Below are positions 48,802 through 64,000 of a stretch of 64,000 bases of DNA, piece after piece; positions within the stretch are counted from its first letter, which is position 1; the number at the start of each line of letters is the position of its first letter. Where the stretch lies: the NCBI GenBank assembly GCA_036365145.1, contig JAEOAD010000004.1, forward strand, positions 55,054,001-55,118,000. Reading direction: 5' to 3'. The position numbers and the translations under genes were made by a program. The stretch comes from Orientallactaga sibirica. Its lineage: Eukaryota; Chordata; Mammalia; Rodentia; Dipodidae. The notes beneath the pieces are model-generated. The model made no database searches and was not told the origin of the DNA. It was given only the letters and a program-made list of their open reading frames with translations.

Positions 48802-49852
48802 CTCTAACTCATTTTTTAATTAATAGAGGTTCTATTTTAAAGCAACTTTAGATGTACTGAAAATAAATGGAAAGTCCTTATATAACCACTCATGCACCCT
48901 TTCACAATCTTCCTTAATATAAGCATTCTACATTAACATCATACAATAAGCCAATGTTGATACATTATTATTAATCCAAGCACATAGTTAACATTAGAGA
49001 ACACTGGATTTTGGCAATGTATGGCATCTATCCACAATTATAGAGTCATGTGAAGTAGATTTATTACGTGCAGCCTGCTATATCTCCTGTTTATTCTTCC
49101 CTCTCCTCAAGCCATCATTGTGTCCATAACTTTGCCTTTTCCAGTAAGTCCTATTGGTTAATATGGTGTGAAACATTTCAAATTGGCTTATTTAACTTAA
49201 CACTATGTATTTAATTTTCTATTTAGCTTTTGCTTGACAGTTCATTCTTTTTGTTACTGAATGATATTATATTGCATGTATGGAACCCGTAACTGCCTTT
49301 TAGCTGCTTCTAAGTTTGTATAGTTATGAACAAAGTTTATTTAAACGTTTGTGTGTACCTTTTTGTGTGCAAATATTTTCAATTATTTGAGTAAATAACA
49401 AGGGGTTTGCCGATAAATGTATTTTGGCTTGGTATTTTCTTTATATAAAGAAATATTGATTTATTCAGTGTGTTTGCCAGTTGTAAAATTATTTCAAGGA
49501 AAAATTCCTTGTTTCTACTTTCTATAATTCATTGTCAAATGTGTCTATAATGATTTCATAAACTTTTAATGATTTTAAAATCCATTGTGATATCCAGTCT
49601 GTTAATTCCTGATATTGATGACTTGTATTTCCTTTAATTATGTTAGCAATTTAATAGTCCTATAGAACAATATTTGGACTATTTGTGTATTTTGTTTTGT
49701 TTTGACTTTGGTTTTTCACTAGTGTGTGCTTCTGAGTTATTTTGGATTTAGTTTGAGTTTTCAATATTCAGCTTCTGAAGATGGTTGTTTAAGAAAATCA
49801 ACCATGAATGAATTTTAATATTTTTTAATTCTCTAAAAATATTTGTTATCTA

Positions 49853-49947
49853 TTGCTGGGTGTAATGGTGAATGCCTTTAATCCCAGCACTTAGGAGGCT
49901 GAGGTAGGAGGATCAAGGCCAACCTAGGCTACAGTGAGACCCTTCAT
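49853..49947 (+). repeat. Partial B1 SINE (copy 1)
   Basis: gctgggtgtaatggtgaatg, ctttaatcccagcacttagg and ggctacagtgagacccttca: the first two thirds of a B1. Duplicate at 54657-54751. Confidence 0.8.
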
Positions 49948-49960
49948 ATATATGTGTGTT

Positions 49961-49961
<1 letters not shown>

Positions 49962-50014
<53 letters not shown>
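49962..50014. repeat. (TA)n microsatellite, long allele
   Basis: About 53 bases of alternating TA after a tgtgtgtttg lead. The same locus in the second duplication unit (about 54766-54780) has only about 15 bases. Confidence 0.95.
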
Positions 50015-50020
<6 letters not shown>

Positions 50021-50219
50021 TAATTATTTAAGAGAGAGACTCAAAGAGGCAGGCAGATAGAAAGAGAATGAGTATAAGCACAACAGGGCCTTCTGTCACT
50101 AAAAACAAACTTTAGATGCATGAGCCATTTTGTGCATCTGGATTTTCATGGGTACTGGGGAACTGAACCCAGGACATCAGTCTTTGCAAGCTTTTAACTG
50201 CTGAGCTGTCTCTCCAGCC
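50013..50219 (-). repeat. tRNA-derived SINE, minus strand (copy 1)
   Basis: AGAGAGAGAC, cacaacagggccttctgtca, and an end in gctgagctgtctctccagcc. Duplicate at 54779-54984. Confidence 0.8.
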
Positions 50220-50702
50220 ACATATTTTAATTTTAATATATGTTGCCAGGTAGCTTTACAAAAATCTCTACCACTTGGTATTTTCTTCATCAGTGCACAA
50301 ATTTAAGTATTTCTGCACATCCACCACTCAGAAGGTCAAAAATATTTAAAATATTTTTTTTGCAAGTAAAATGGGTAGAAAGTGAAAGTTTAAATTTTCC
50401 TAAGCAGGCATTCTTAGTATGCTAAACTAGGAATGATGTTGCACAATATCCTGACACTTTGGGCCACTGAAATACTAGGAAGGCTTCTTGGAGAAGGTGA
50501 CCCCAGAGCAAGGCTATAAATGAAGTCAAGAAGAGTTTGTACTAAACTGCTCCAAAATTCTGTCCAGTTCCAAAATCCTAGCAATCTAAATAGTGAACTT
50601 TAATGTGAACTTTAAGATTTATACAATCATTTGTTTCCCTGCTGTCATCTTGAGCAAGTGACAAGAATCCCAGAAGCCTGAGATATCTGTTTTCTCTTAT
50701 AG

Positions 50703-51029
<327 letters not shown>

Positions 51030-51375
51030 TAATCCATTAATTCATTATAAGATAGTCAGACAATATTTCACTAGGAAAATGCTGACTAAACAATGTAAGT
51101 TCCAATTGTTCATTGTGCTTAGATATTTTTGAGTCACACTAGCTTTCTACTTGGTTGGTGACCTTTGAAATCACTGTAGATAAGCTTCCAAGTTATACAG
51201 TGCTAGAAGAATGTTAAAAGCCCAGAAGAATTTAGATAACAAAATGGAATGTTGAACTTCCCTCTCTAAGAATGAAGCCGCATTCCCTTCACTTACTCTC
51301 CCAAAACAGAAATATGTGTTAGTGAATCCTATTATTTAGGTTGGTTGGTATTTTAGGTCTTCATATACACTTGAA

Positions 51376-52194
51376 CTTTGAAACTTCACTCTCCATCATA
51401 TCCCTTCCCCTCTCAATCAGTCTCTCTTTTCAGTTTGATGTCATGATCTTTTCCTCCTATTATGATGGTCTTATGTAGGTAGTGTCAGGCACTGTGAGGT
51501 CATGGATATCCAGGCCATTTTGTGTCTGGAGGAGCACGTTGTAAGGAGTCCTACCCTTCCTCTGGCTCTTACATTCTTTCCGCCCCTCTTCTGCAATGGA
51601 CCTTGAGCCTTGGAAGGTGGGTTTGAGATGTTTCAGTGCTGAGCACTCCTCTGTCACTTCTTCTCAGCACCATGGTGCCTTCTGAGTTATCCCAAGGTTG
51701 CCACCATCTAAAAAGAGAAGCTTCTCTAACCAAAAGTGAGAGAGCATTAATGTATGGGTGTGGACATTAAGAGAAGTGCTTACTGAGCAGTTTGGTGAGC
51801 ATAGTATATACATTTAGTCAGACATCAGCAGACATTACACCCTTAGAGCTCATGACTATCCCTGCTATACATTTTCAGTATCAGGGATGTGTTCCCTCCC
51901 ATGGAGCAGGCCTCCAGTCCAATTAGAGAGCAGTTGGTTTCCCCCATAACAGACATGCCACTATTGCACCCGTTGGCTTATTTGGCCTGGCTGACCAAAT
52001 TTAAAGCTTGCAGTGTTCACTGTTAAGTACCTTCACTGGTGTTTTCTCTCTCCCATTGAACTACATGCAGTGTATTTTTTTTCCAACTTTCTGTCAGTTG
52101 GTCCACATGGAGGAGGCTTTCAGCTCAGCTCCAGCAGGTTTTCTCAGTGAACTTACCACCCAAATATGTGAAGTCTTCAGCAATAGTGACCTAC
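51376..52194 (-). repeat. LINE-1 3' end, antisense (copy 2)
   Basis: Second copy of the L1 fragment at 46567-47388, starting abruptly at the duplication junction without the T-rich end. Confidence 0.7.
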
Positions 52195-52426
52195 CTTTTT
52201 CTGACTGAGGAATTCTGTTACTATGTTAACCAAACTAAAAAACCTGGCCAACCAGCTTCAGGCAGGAATACCAACTCTCTCTGGGTCATGGAACATCTTT
52301 GGGACAGTCTGGTCCTGGCTCTTGTCACTGCTAGGGCCTATAAGTGGGCTATGCTGGATACTTCTTCTGGCCCCCTTCCTTCAGAGATGCATCCAAAATC
52401 AGATGGACCAATTCACCCACTGAAAT
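52195..52426 (+). pseudogene. Gammaretrovirus-like env transmembrane fragment (copy 2)
   Basis: Duplicate of the fragment at 47389-47620 with at least one base change (Phe in copy 1 is Leu here, in the segment after QLQAGIPT). It has the same broken frames and no LTR beside it. Confidence 0.6.
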
Positions 52427-53396
52427 CTCAACCACCTTTTACTGACCTGTCCCTCCTGTACCTCCTACAAGCCTCTAGCCACCATGGAACCACCTCCTCC
52501 CTCACCTGCCCATCGACCACATTATCCAGCCTCTCCCATAAGAACTCCTCACCCCACAGAAAGCATGAGGACACTACAGAAGAGAGACAATTGCCCCTCA
52601 TCATCAACAAAAGTCCAGCCCCTCCTTTTATTTTTCTTGATGGTTTTGTCATCCTGAAATGATCTCAATTCTTCTTAATATTTCTAGCTTCTACCACAAC
52701 TTTTGGCTTGGGCAAGTATTATCTATAAAGTTGCCAAGAAATAAGCATGGGGTGTGTCAAAATAATCCAGGATTCAGATAAGGAATGTACATCTTACGAG
52801 AAGTGGGAATTTAATAAATATGTGTTGGCATAAGAGTGTAGGAGGGTTATAAATGATAAGTAGATAAGGTTAGGAACCCTGACTTTAGATCTCAGCTCTG
52901 CTATTATATAACTGGGCATACTTGAACTACCAATTTCATCTACCTTGTTCACATTGGTACATTTTGAATTTCATTGTACCTTGGTTTATTTTTGAAATAA
53001 CTACTGTGTGTTGCACTAGGTTCTAGATATCTAATGGTAAATAAGACACAATTTCTTAACGTGACAAGTATAGTAGAATACAAACTTATGAACAAAGTAT
53101 TTTAAAATATCATCAGTTTTGTATGCATCCACATATGGATACAATTTTTCATATACATACTGTTATCTTTAGTCTCCTCTCTTTTTGCTTGGCGCTCTAA
53201 AGCCTAATGTATCTCTCCATATTTTCTATTTTTATTTTTATTTATATAATGCCATAAAATATATAGAGATCCTTTTTAGCCACTGCTTGCTCTATAAAAA
53301 TGGAATTCTATTTTAATACTTCTTAGTAAATTGCATTTTTAACAATATTGTCCAGAACTCCTTCCAAGTCATACCTCTAACTCATATTTTGTTAAT

Positions 53397-53607
53397 TTTT
53401 AAAATATGTTTTATTTATTTATTTATTTGAGATAGATAAAGAGATAGAGAAAAAGAGGGCACCCCAGGGCCTTGAGCCACTGCAAATGAACTCCAGATGC
53501 ATGCACCCCCTTGTGCATCTGGCTTTACGTGGGTTCTGGAGAATCAAACCGGGATCCTTTGACTTTGCAGGCAAATGCCTAACCACTAAACTATATCTCC
53601 AGCCCCT
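53397..53607 (-). repeat. tRNA-derived SINE, minus strand (copy 2)
   Basis: Duplicate of 48597-48801, one T longer in ggctttacgtggg. Confidence 0.85.
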
Positions 53608-54656
53608 CTAACTCATTTTTTAATTAATAGAGGTTCTATTTTAAAGCAACTTTAGATGTACTGAAAATAAATGGAAAGTCCTTATATAACCACTCATGCA
53701 CCCTTTCACAATCTTCCTTAATATAAGCATTCTACATTAACATCATACAATAAGCCAATGTTGATACATTATTATTAATCCAAGCACATAGTTAACATTA
53801 GAGAACACTGGATTTTGGCAATGTATGGCATCTATCCACAATTATAGAGTCATGTGAAGTAGATTTATTACGTGCAGCCTGCTATATCTCCTGTTTATTC
53901 TTCCCTCTCCTCAAGCCATCATTGTGTCCATAACTTTGCCTTTTCCAGTAAGTCCTATTGGTTAATATGGTGTGAAACATTTCAAATTGGCTTATTTAAC
54001 TTAACACTATGTATTTAATTTTCTATTTAGCTTTTGCTTGACAGTTCATTCTTTTTGTTACTGAATGATATTATATTGCATGTATGGAACCCGTAACTGC
54101 CTTTTAGCTGCTTCTAAGTTTGTATAGTTATGAACAAAGTTTATTTAAATGTTTGTGTGTACCTTTTGTGTGCAAATATTTTCAATTATTTGAGTAAATA
54201 ACAAGGGGTTTGCCGATAAATGTATTTTGGCTTGGTATTTTCTTTATATAAAGAAATATTGATTTATTCAGTGTGTTTGCCAGTTGTAAAATTATTTCAA
54301 GGAAAAATTCCTTGTTTCTACTTTCTATAATTCATTGTCAAATGTGTCTATAATGATTTCATAAACTTTTAATGATTTTAAAATCCATTGTGATATCCAG
54401 TCTGTTAATTCCTGATATTGATGACTTGTATTTCCTTTAATTATGTTAGCAATTTAATAGTCCTATAGAACAATATTTGGACTATTTGTGTATTTTGTTT
54501 TGTTTTGACTTTGGTTTTTCACTAGTGTGTGCTTCTGAGTTATTTTGGATTTAGTTTGAGTTTTCAATATTCAGCTTCTGAAGATGGCTGTTTAAGAAAA
54601 TCAACCATGCATGAATTTTAATATTTTTTAATTCTCTAAAAATATTTGTTATCTAT

Positions 54657-54780
54657 TGCTGGGTGTAATGGTGAATGCCTTTAATCCCAGCACTTAGGAG
54701 GCTGAGGTAGGAGGATCAAGGCCAACCTAGGCTACAGTGAGACCCTTCATATATATGTGTGTGTGTATATATATATATAT
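54657..54780 (+). repeat. Partial B1 and short (TA)n (copy 2)
   Basis: Duplicate of 49853-50014, with gtgtgtgtata in place of gtgtttgtata and a much shorter TA run. Confidence 0.8.
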
Positions 54781-54984
54781 TTGTTTAATTATTTAAGAGA
54801 GAGACTCAAAGAGGCAGGCAGATAGAAAGAGAATGAGTATAAGCACAACAGGGCCTTCTGTCACTAAAAACAAACTTTAGATGCATGAGCCATTTTGTGC
54901 ATCTGGATTTTCATGGGTACTGGGGAACTGAACCCAGGACATCAGTCTTTGCAAGCTTTTAACTGCTGAGCTGTCTCTCCAGCC
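54779..54984 (-). repeat. tRNA-derived SINE, minus strand (copy 2)
   Basis: Duplicate of 50013-50219. Confidence 0.8.
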
Positions 54985-55468
54985 ACATATTTTAATTTTA
55001 ATATATGTTGCCAGGTAGCTTTACAAAAATCTCTACCACTTGGTATTTTCTTCATCAGTGCACAAATTTAAGTATTTCTGCACATCCACCACTCAGAAGG
55101 TCAAAAATATTTAAAATATTTTTTTTTGCAAGTAAAATGGGTAGAAAGTGAAAGTTTAAATTTTCCTAAGCAGGCATTCTTAGTATGCTAAACTAGGAAT
55201 GATGTTGCACAATATCCTGACACTTTGGGCCACTGAAATACTAGGAAGGCTTCTTGGAGAAGGTGACCCCAGAGCAAGGCTATAAATGAAGTCAAGAAGA
55301 GTTTGTACTAAACTGCTCCAAAATTCTGTCCAGTTCCAAAATCCTAGCAATCTAAATAGTGAACTTTAATGTGAACTTTAAGATTTATACAATCATTTGT
55401 TTCCCTGCTGTCATCTTGAGCAAGTGACAAGAATCCCAGAAGCCTGAGATGTCTGTTTTCTCTTATAG

Positions 55469-56835
<1,367 letters not shown>

Positions 56836-57144
56836 TGAAATCTCTTAGAACTCACAGAGACAAGCATTTCTTAATGGTAACTAGTGCTGCTTCTGTCCCC
56901 ATTGTCTCTCAATGCTACACTTGTCTTCTGTGTACTTCCACAAAGGGCCTTTCTGTGTAGGTAGCTCTTCTGGCTTTACTGGGGCATAAAAGCTTCCAGA
57001 TTAACATCAGATGTTTCTCTAAAGAAAACTACCTAACCCAGAAATTTTTAAAGAAGATAAAATTAATTTGAAAGACGAAAGAAGAATAAGTAGAAAGCAA
57101 GTTAAATGACATCTTTTAGGATAAAGTCTTTTAGAAAGTATTAG

Positions 57145-57345
57145 GGGGCTGGATAGATGTCTTAACAGTAAAGGCACTTACCTACAAAGCCAAAGGACCC
57201 TGGTTCAATTCTCCAGAAATGGCACATGCATCTGGAGTTCCTTTGCAATGGCTGGATGCCCTGTTGTGATCATTCTCTCTCTCTGTCTCTCTCTCTCTCT
57301 CTTTCTCTCTGTCATTCCTTCATAAATAAATAAATAATGTTTAAA
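57145..57345 (+). repeat. tRNA-derived SINE
   Basis: ggggctggatagatgtctta head, accctggttcaattctccag B-box region, CT repeats and (AAAT)n tail. A segment of the middle body is deleted. Confidence 0.8.
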
Positions 57346-58414
57346 AGCAGATAGTTCTGGGAAAATAATTTTGAAACTCAGAAAACATTTTCAATGTGTA
57401 TAGTTGCCAAGATAAAAGGCAGTTTGAGGATATTCCAAACTAGAAGGATGCCTCATATGTTTTAGAAAGGCTCATCCTTATTTCATCCTATGATTTCTTC
57501 TTCAAAGTCAAAAAAATCATTCTACTACATGATTGAAGTTTGATTACTAACTGATTCAAGTCAGGCTTAATTAGTGGATAAATGACAAAAGCAACTAGAA
57601 ATAATCTTTAGACAAATAAATTGCATTGCCCAGAAATAAGTTTTTGATGATAGCTTGTAAGTTCTTCAGTAGCTGGGTAGCTTAGCACAGTAGGATCTTC
57701 CAGAACCTTCACGTCACCTGGATACAGCCTCTTTCCCAAGTCATGGTGACTTAGGAACAGCTGGGTATTCCTAAGAACCCAACGATCCAGAATATCTCTA
57801 AGGTAGATCGTAGCTGGTGGGATTTCATTTTGATGTTCACAGCTGAGACATTACATGCAAGAACAATGGCTTCTTCTAGGACTTACTCTAAAGAATCCTT
57901 AAGTCTCCAGAGGAAAGTCACTGCATTGTCAAATGGAAAAAAAAGGATTCCTTGAATTTCAAATGAACTCAAATATAACCTTGTATTTATAAGCCATTGT
58001 AAAACCAAACCTTATTCTAAGTATATAGATGTTATATCATTACAGGTATACTATGGATTAAAATCAGTAGGTAAATTCTATGAGGAATGAGATGATAGGA
58101 AATTAGTATGTGAAGAAGTTCTTAGTCATGAGGCCTTTTTCTTGCCTGGGACATTTCATTTAATCTCTTGAAGCTGCAGATCTCTTCTCTATGAGATAGG
58201 CTATGAAGAGACTTACCTGGGTATCTTGATGAAGACCTGGATAAATTATACATGGCTTCACAAATAAAACTCAGTGATGCAGGTATAAAGCCATTAGTGG
58301 ACAATAGGCTGTCCTGTCAGGGAATAGGTTTTCTATAATTAGAAATGTTGAAATGAGGCAGAAAGGGACTATTTGATATGGGCATGGGCTCACATCTGAC
58401 AGGTCTGAGTTATT

Positions 58415-58543
58415 TTGATTTTTTTGGTGTATTTTTTTTCTAGGCAGGGTCTCACTCTAGCCCAGGCTGACCTTTATCTCAGTGGTCCTCCTATCTCAGT
58501 CTCCTGAGAGCTGGGATTAAATGTGTGCACCACCAAGCCTAGA
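58415..58543 (-). repeat. B1 SINE, minus strand
   Basis: gcagggtctcactctagccc, then aggctgacctttatctcagt and ctgggattaaatgtgtgcac: reversed B1 with an internal deletion. Confidence 0.8.
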
Positions 58544-58700
58544 AATTCTTTGCTCTCTATTAGTTATGTGACTCAAAGCAACCTGTTTATTTTGGCCCTG
58601 CCTCCTTCTGTTCAACTGTACAGTGGGTGATTAGGAAGATTGACTGTCAATCAATGCCAATTGTTATTACATAGAACTCATTAAATATTAGATATTCATG

Positions 58701-58886
58701 GGGATGGAGAGATTGCTTAGCAGTTAGGGACTTGCCTGCAAAGCCTAAGGATCCAGGTTCAACTCTCCAGGTCCCATGTAAGCCAGACTCATAAGGTGAC
58801 ACAAGTGCACAGTAGTCACACATGTGCACAGGGTGGCACATGTATCTGGTTTTCAATTGTGGTGGCTGGGGCCCTGATATGACAAT

Positions 58887-58939
<53 letters not shown>

Positions 58940-58940
58940 C
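58701..58940 (+). repeat. tRNA-derived SINE, long-body variant, with (CT)n(GT)n
   Basis: gggatggagagattgcttag head and the aaggtgacacaagtgcacag segment shared with 24241. It ends in CT repeats followed by about 13 GT units. Confidence 0.82.
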
Positions 58941-59183
58941 TCATAAAATAATTACAAAAATAGTAGATATTTGTGATAATTACTACATTTTATTACTATT
59001 ATTATTTCTGTTACCGTAGCCATTATTGTTATTGCAAATGCATTTTCTAGCATCTTGTAAAGTCATCAGAAAATGGATAGAGACATTATTTTGTAATCCT
59101 AAGATTCTAATATCTATGCATTTGTTTTTATGTTTACATTTTCATCATCACTTGAAACATGGATTAAATAATCACCAACTCTA

Positions 59184-59571
59184 CTTGTGATTGTTAATCT
59201 TGTCAAACATGGTATGGTCTAGAACCATCTAAAGTGAAATTCTTGGGCAGATCTGTGGGGGAGTTTGTAGATTAGGTCAAGTCAAGTGGGAAAGACCTAC
59301 CCTAACTGTGGATGCCACTATTCTATGTGTTAGGGTCCTGAACTGAATACATTGGAGAGAGATAGCTGAGCATGAGTTTTCATGGCTCTTTGCATATTGA
59401 CTGCACACCCAGGGACCCAATGGGTCATCTCTATTGTGCTCCTGTCACCATGACTTACTTGTCATGATGACAGTTTCCACTGGAACTGTGAGCCAAAATA
59501 AGTACTTCTTCCCTTACATCACTTGTTGTCAGGTATTTTGTCACAGAAACAAGAAGAACAACTAACATACT
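59184..59571 (+). repeat. MaLR-type LTR (tentative)
   Basis: gtgattgttaatcttgtcaa, gatctgtgggggagtttgta, cgaactgtgagccaaaataa-type words (gaactgtgagccaaaataag) and caggtattttgtcacagaaa near the end, as in rodent MaLR-type LTRs. Confidence 0.5.
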
Positions 59572-59576
59572 CCCCG

Positions 59577-59950
59577 TGTGTCAGATTTCTATCACTATAA
59601 AATATACTTGACTATGCATTTTAAGGAAGAAGCTTTAGTTTGGCTTGTGGTTTTAGAGGTTCTAGTCCATGGTCTCTTGACTATTTGGCCATGTTGCTTT
59701 GGCCCTGTAGCAGCATGACACACCACACTGTGAGCCAACCAGGATAGGAGGCTTCTCAGCTCATGCATGTCAGCAAGCAAGAAGGGAGGAAGGAATCAGA
59801 GTCCCAATATCCTCTTCAGGAGCACACTTCTAAAAACCTAACTTCCTCCCTTGAGCCCTCATTCCTAAAGTTTCCCTCCTTCCACTAATTCCATAGGCTT
59901 GGAACTAATAGTTTAACATATGAGCCTTTGGAGGAAAAGCCAGATTTAAA
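59577..59950 (-). repeat. MaLR-type LTR fragment, minus strand (tentative)
   Basis: ttctatcactataaaatata, gaagctttagtttggcttgt and ttccactaattccataggct in reversed rodent LTR order. It lies back to back with the previous element. Confidence 0.4.
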
Positions 59951-60688
59951 ACTATAAAAATGTGACTCTTCCATTCCACTTGGTGACTGAGGTTTTGCTA
60001 TTTTTAAGAGACAGAGGAGCTACTGTTTCAGAGATTGGAAATGTGCCCAGTGATGTACTTGAAAGAAGTTTTTTTGTCCTTTTCCTCCCTCTTTAACCCT
60101 CTTCTCTATACATCTGAGGAGGTTAACCAGGAGAAGGTTTTGGCTTCCAGTCTGAGCAAGAGATGTTTCTCAGTAGGGGTTCATGGAACTCTTGCTATTC
60201 TAATCCACCATTCCCACACTTTATTTGTGCTATGAGTAGTAAACTCTGGGCACCATCTTGGTTTGATAGGCTAGAGCTACACATCAGCCACCAGTACCCT
60301 ATGGGCTCAGTACAAACTCAGCTCAGTTGGGGAGACTATGCTGGCATGTTGACTGTTTGAAAACTAGAAAGGAAAATCAGCCTCCTGTGTGAAATTTACT
60401 TTTAGTATGTTTTGAGGCATAAATTTAGAGGATTAGAAGATAAAAAGAAAAAATGTAGAGCTTATATTAAATATTGCATGCTAAAATATTCTAAAATGGT
60501 CCAATGGGTGACTTATTTTTACAATCTAGACATATCCCTGAAGATTTTATTTTTGTTCATTTGTATTACTTTGATTTTGGAAGCCCAGCAAATGTGAAGT
60601 GGTTCATTAGATGAACTCTACTGTAATTACTAAAGCTAATGAGAACAATATTTTGAATGCCAAAGCCAATTTATCAGCTCCTTCTTGA

Positions 60689-64000
<3,312 letters not shown>

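Overview
This window is mammalian nuclear DNA, almost certainly from a rodent. It has spliced exons with GT-AG introns, B1, B4/ID-type and tRNA-derived SINEs, antisense LINE-1 3' ends, ancient MIR/L2/MaLR remnants and a betaretrovirus-like endogenous retrovirus. The dominant SINE (head like GGCTGGAGAGATGGCTTAG, tail of CT repeats then AAATAAATAAA) and the mouse/rat-like DPP4 linker (K-D-E-A-A after the membrane anchor) point to a mouse-related rodent. A jerboa (Dipodidae) is my best guess, from memory of that SINE type.

One host gene is present: the 5' part of DPP4 (dipeptidyl peptidase 4, CD26) on the + strand. Positions 1-9.7 kb are upstream, apparently non-coding sequence full of repeats. 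A CpG-rich promoter and 5' UTR lies at about 9.69-9.98 kb. Ten coding exons follow: exon 1 (9984-9989), 2 (10480-10564), 3 (41049-41144), 4 (41561-41652), 5 (42826-42906), 6 (50703-50755), 7 (50864-50936), 8 (56599-56719), 9 (60729-60889) and 10 (62542-62657). Counted once each they give 884 coding bases, an open frame for residues 1-294 plus part of 295: cytoplasmic tail, signal anchor and the first part of the beta-propeller. The rest of the gene, including the catalytic hydrolase domain, lies beyond the window.

The most striking feature is a head-to-tail tandem duplication of about 4.8 kb (unit 1 about 46567-51375, unit 2 about 51376-56142). It carries exons 6 and 7 and their splice sites twice. 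The two exons total 126 bases and start and end in phase 0, so inclusion of both copies would insert an in-frame 42-residue repeat into the propeller, including the substrate-contacting Arg. The copies are nearly identical, and many differences are homopolymer lengths, so an assembly artefact is a real alternative.

A second notable feature is a 4.17-kb, internally deleted betaretrovirus-like provirus on the minus strand at 36835-41005. It has 6-bp target-site duplications, a tRNA-Lys-like primer site, and gag, integrase and env remnants. It ends only 43 bp upstream of exon 3. A separate gammaretrovirus-like env transmembrane fragment sits in intron 5 and was copied with the exon duplication.

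The introns (intron 2 is 30.5 kb) otherwise hold SINEs, L1 and MaLR fragments, microsatellites and a few local tandem repeats. I saw no other host gene, no RNA gene and no CRISPR.
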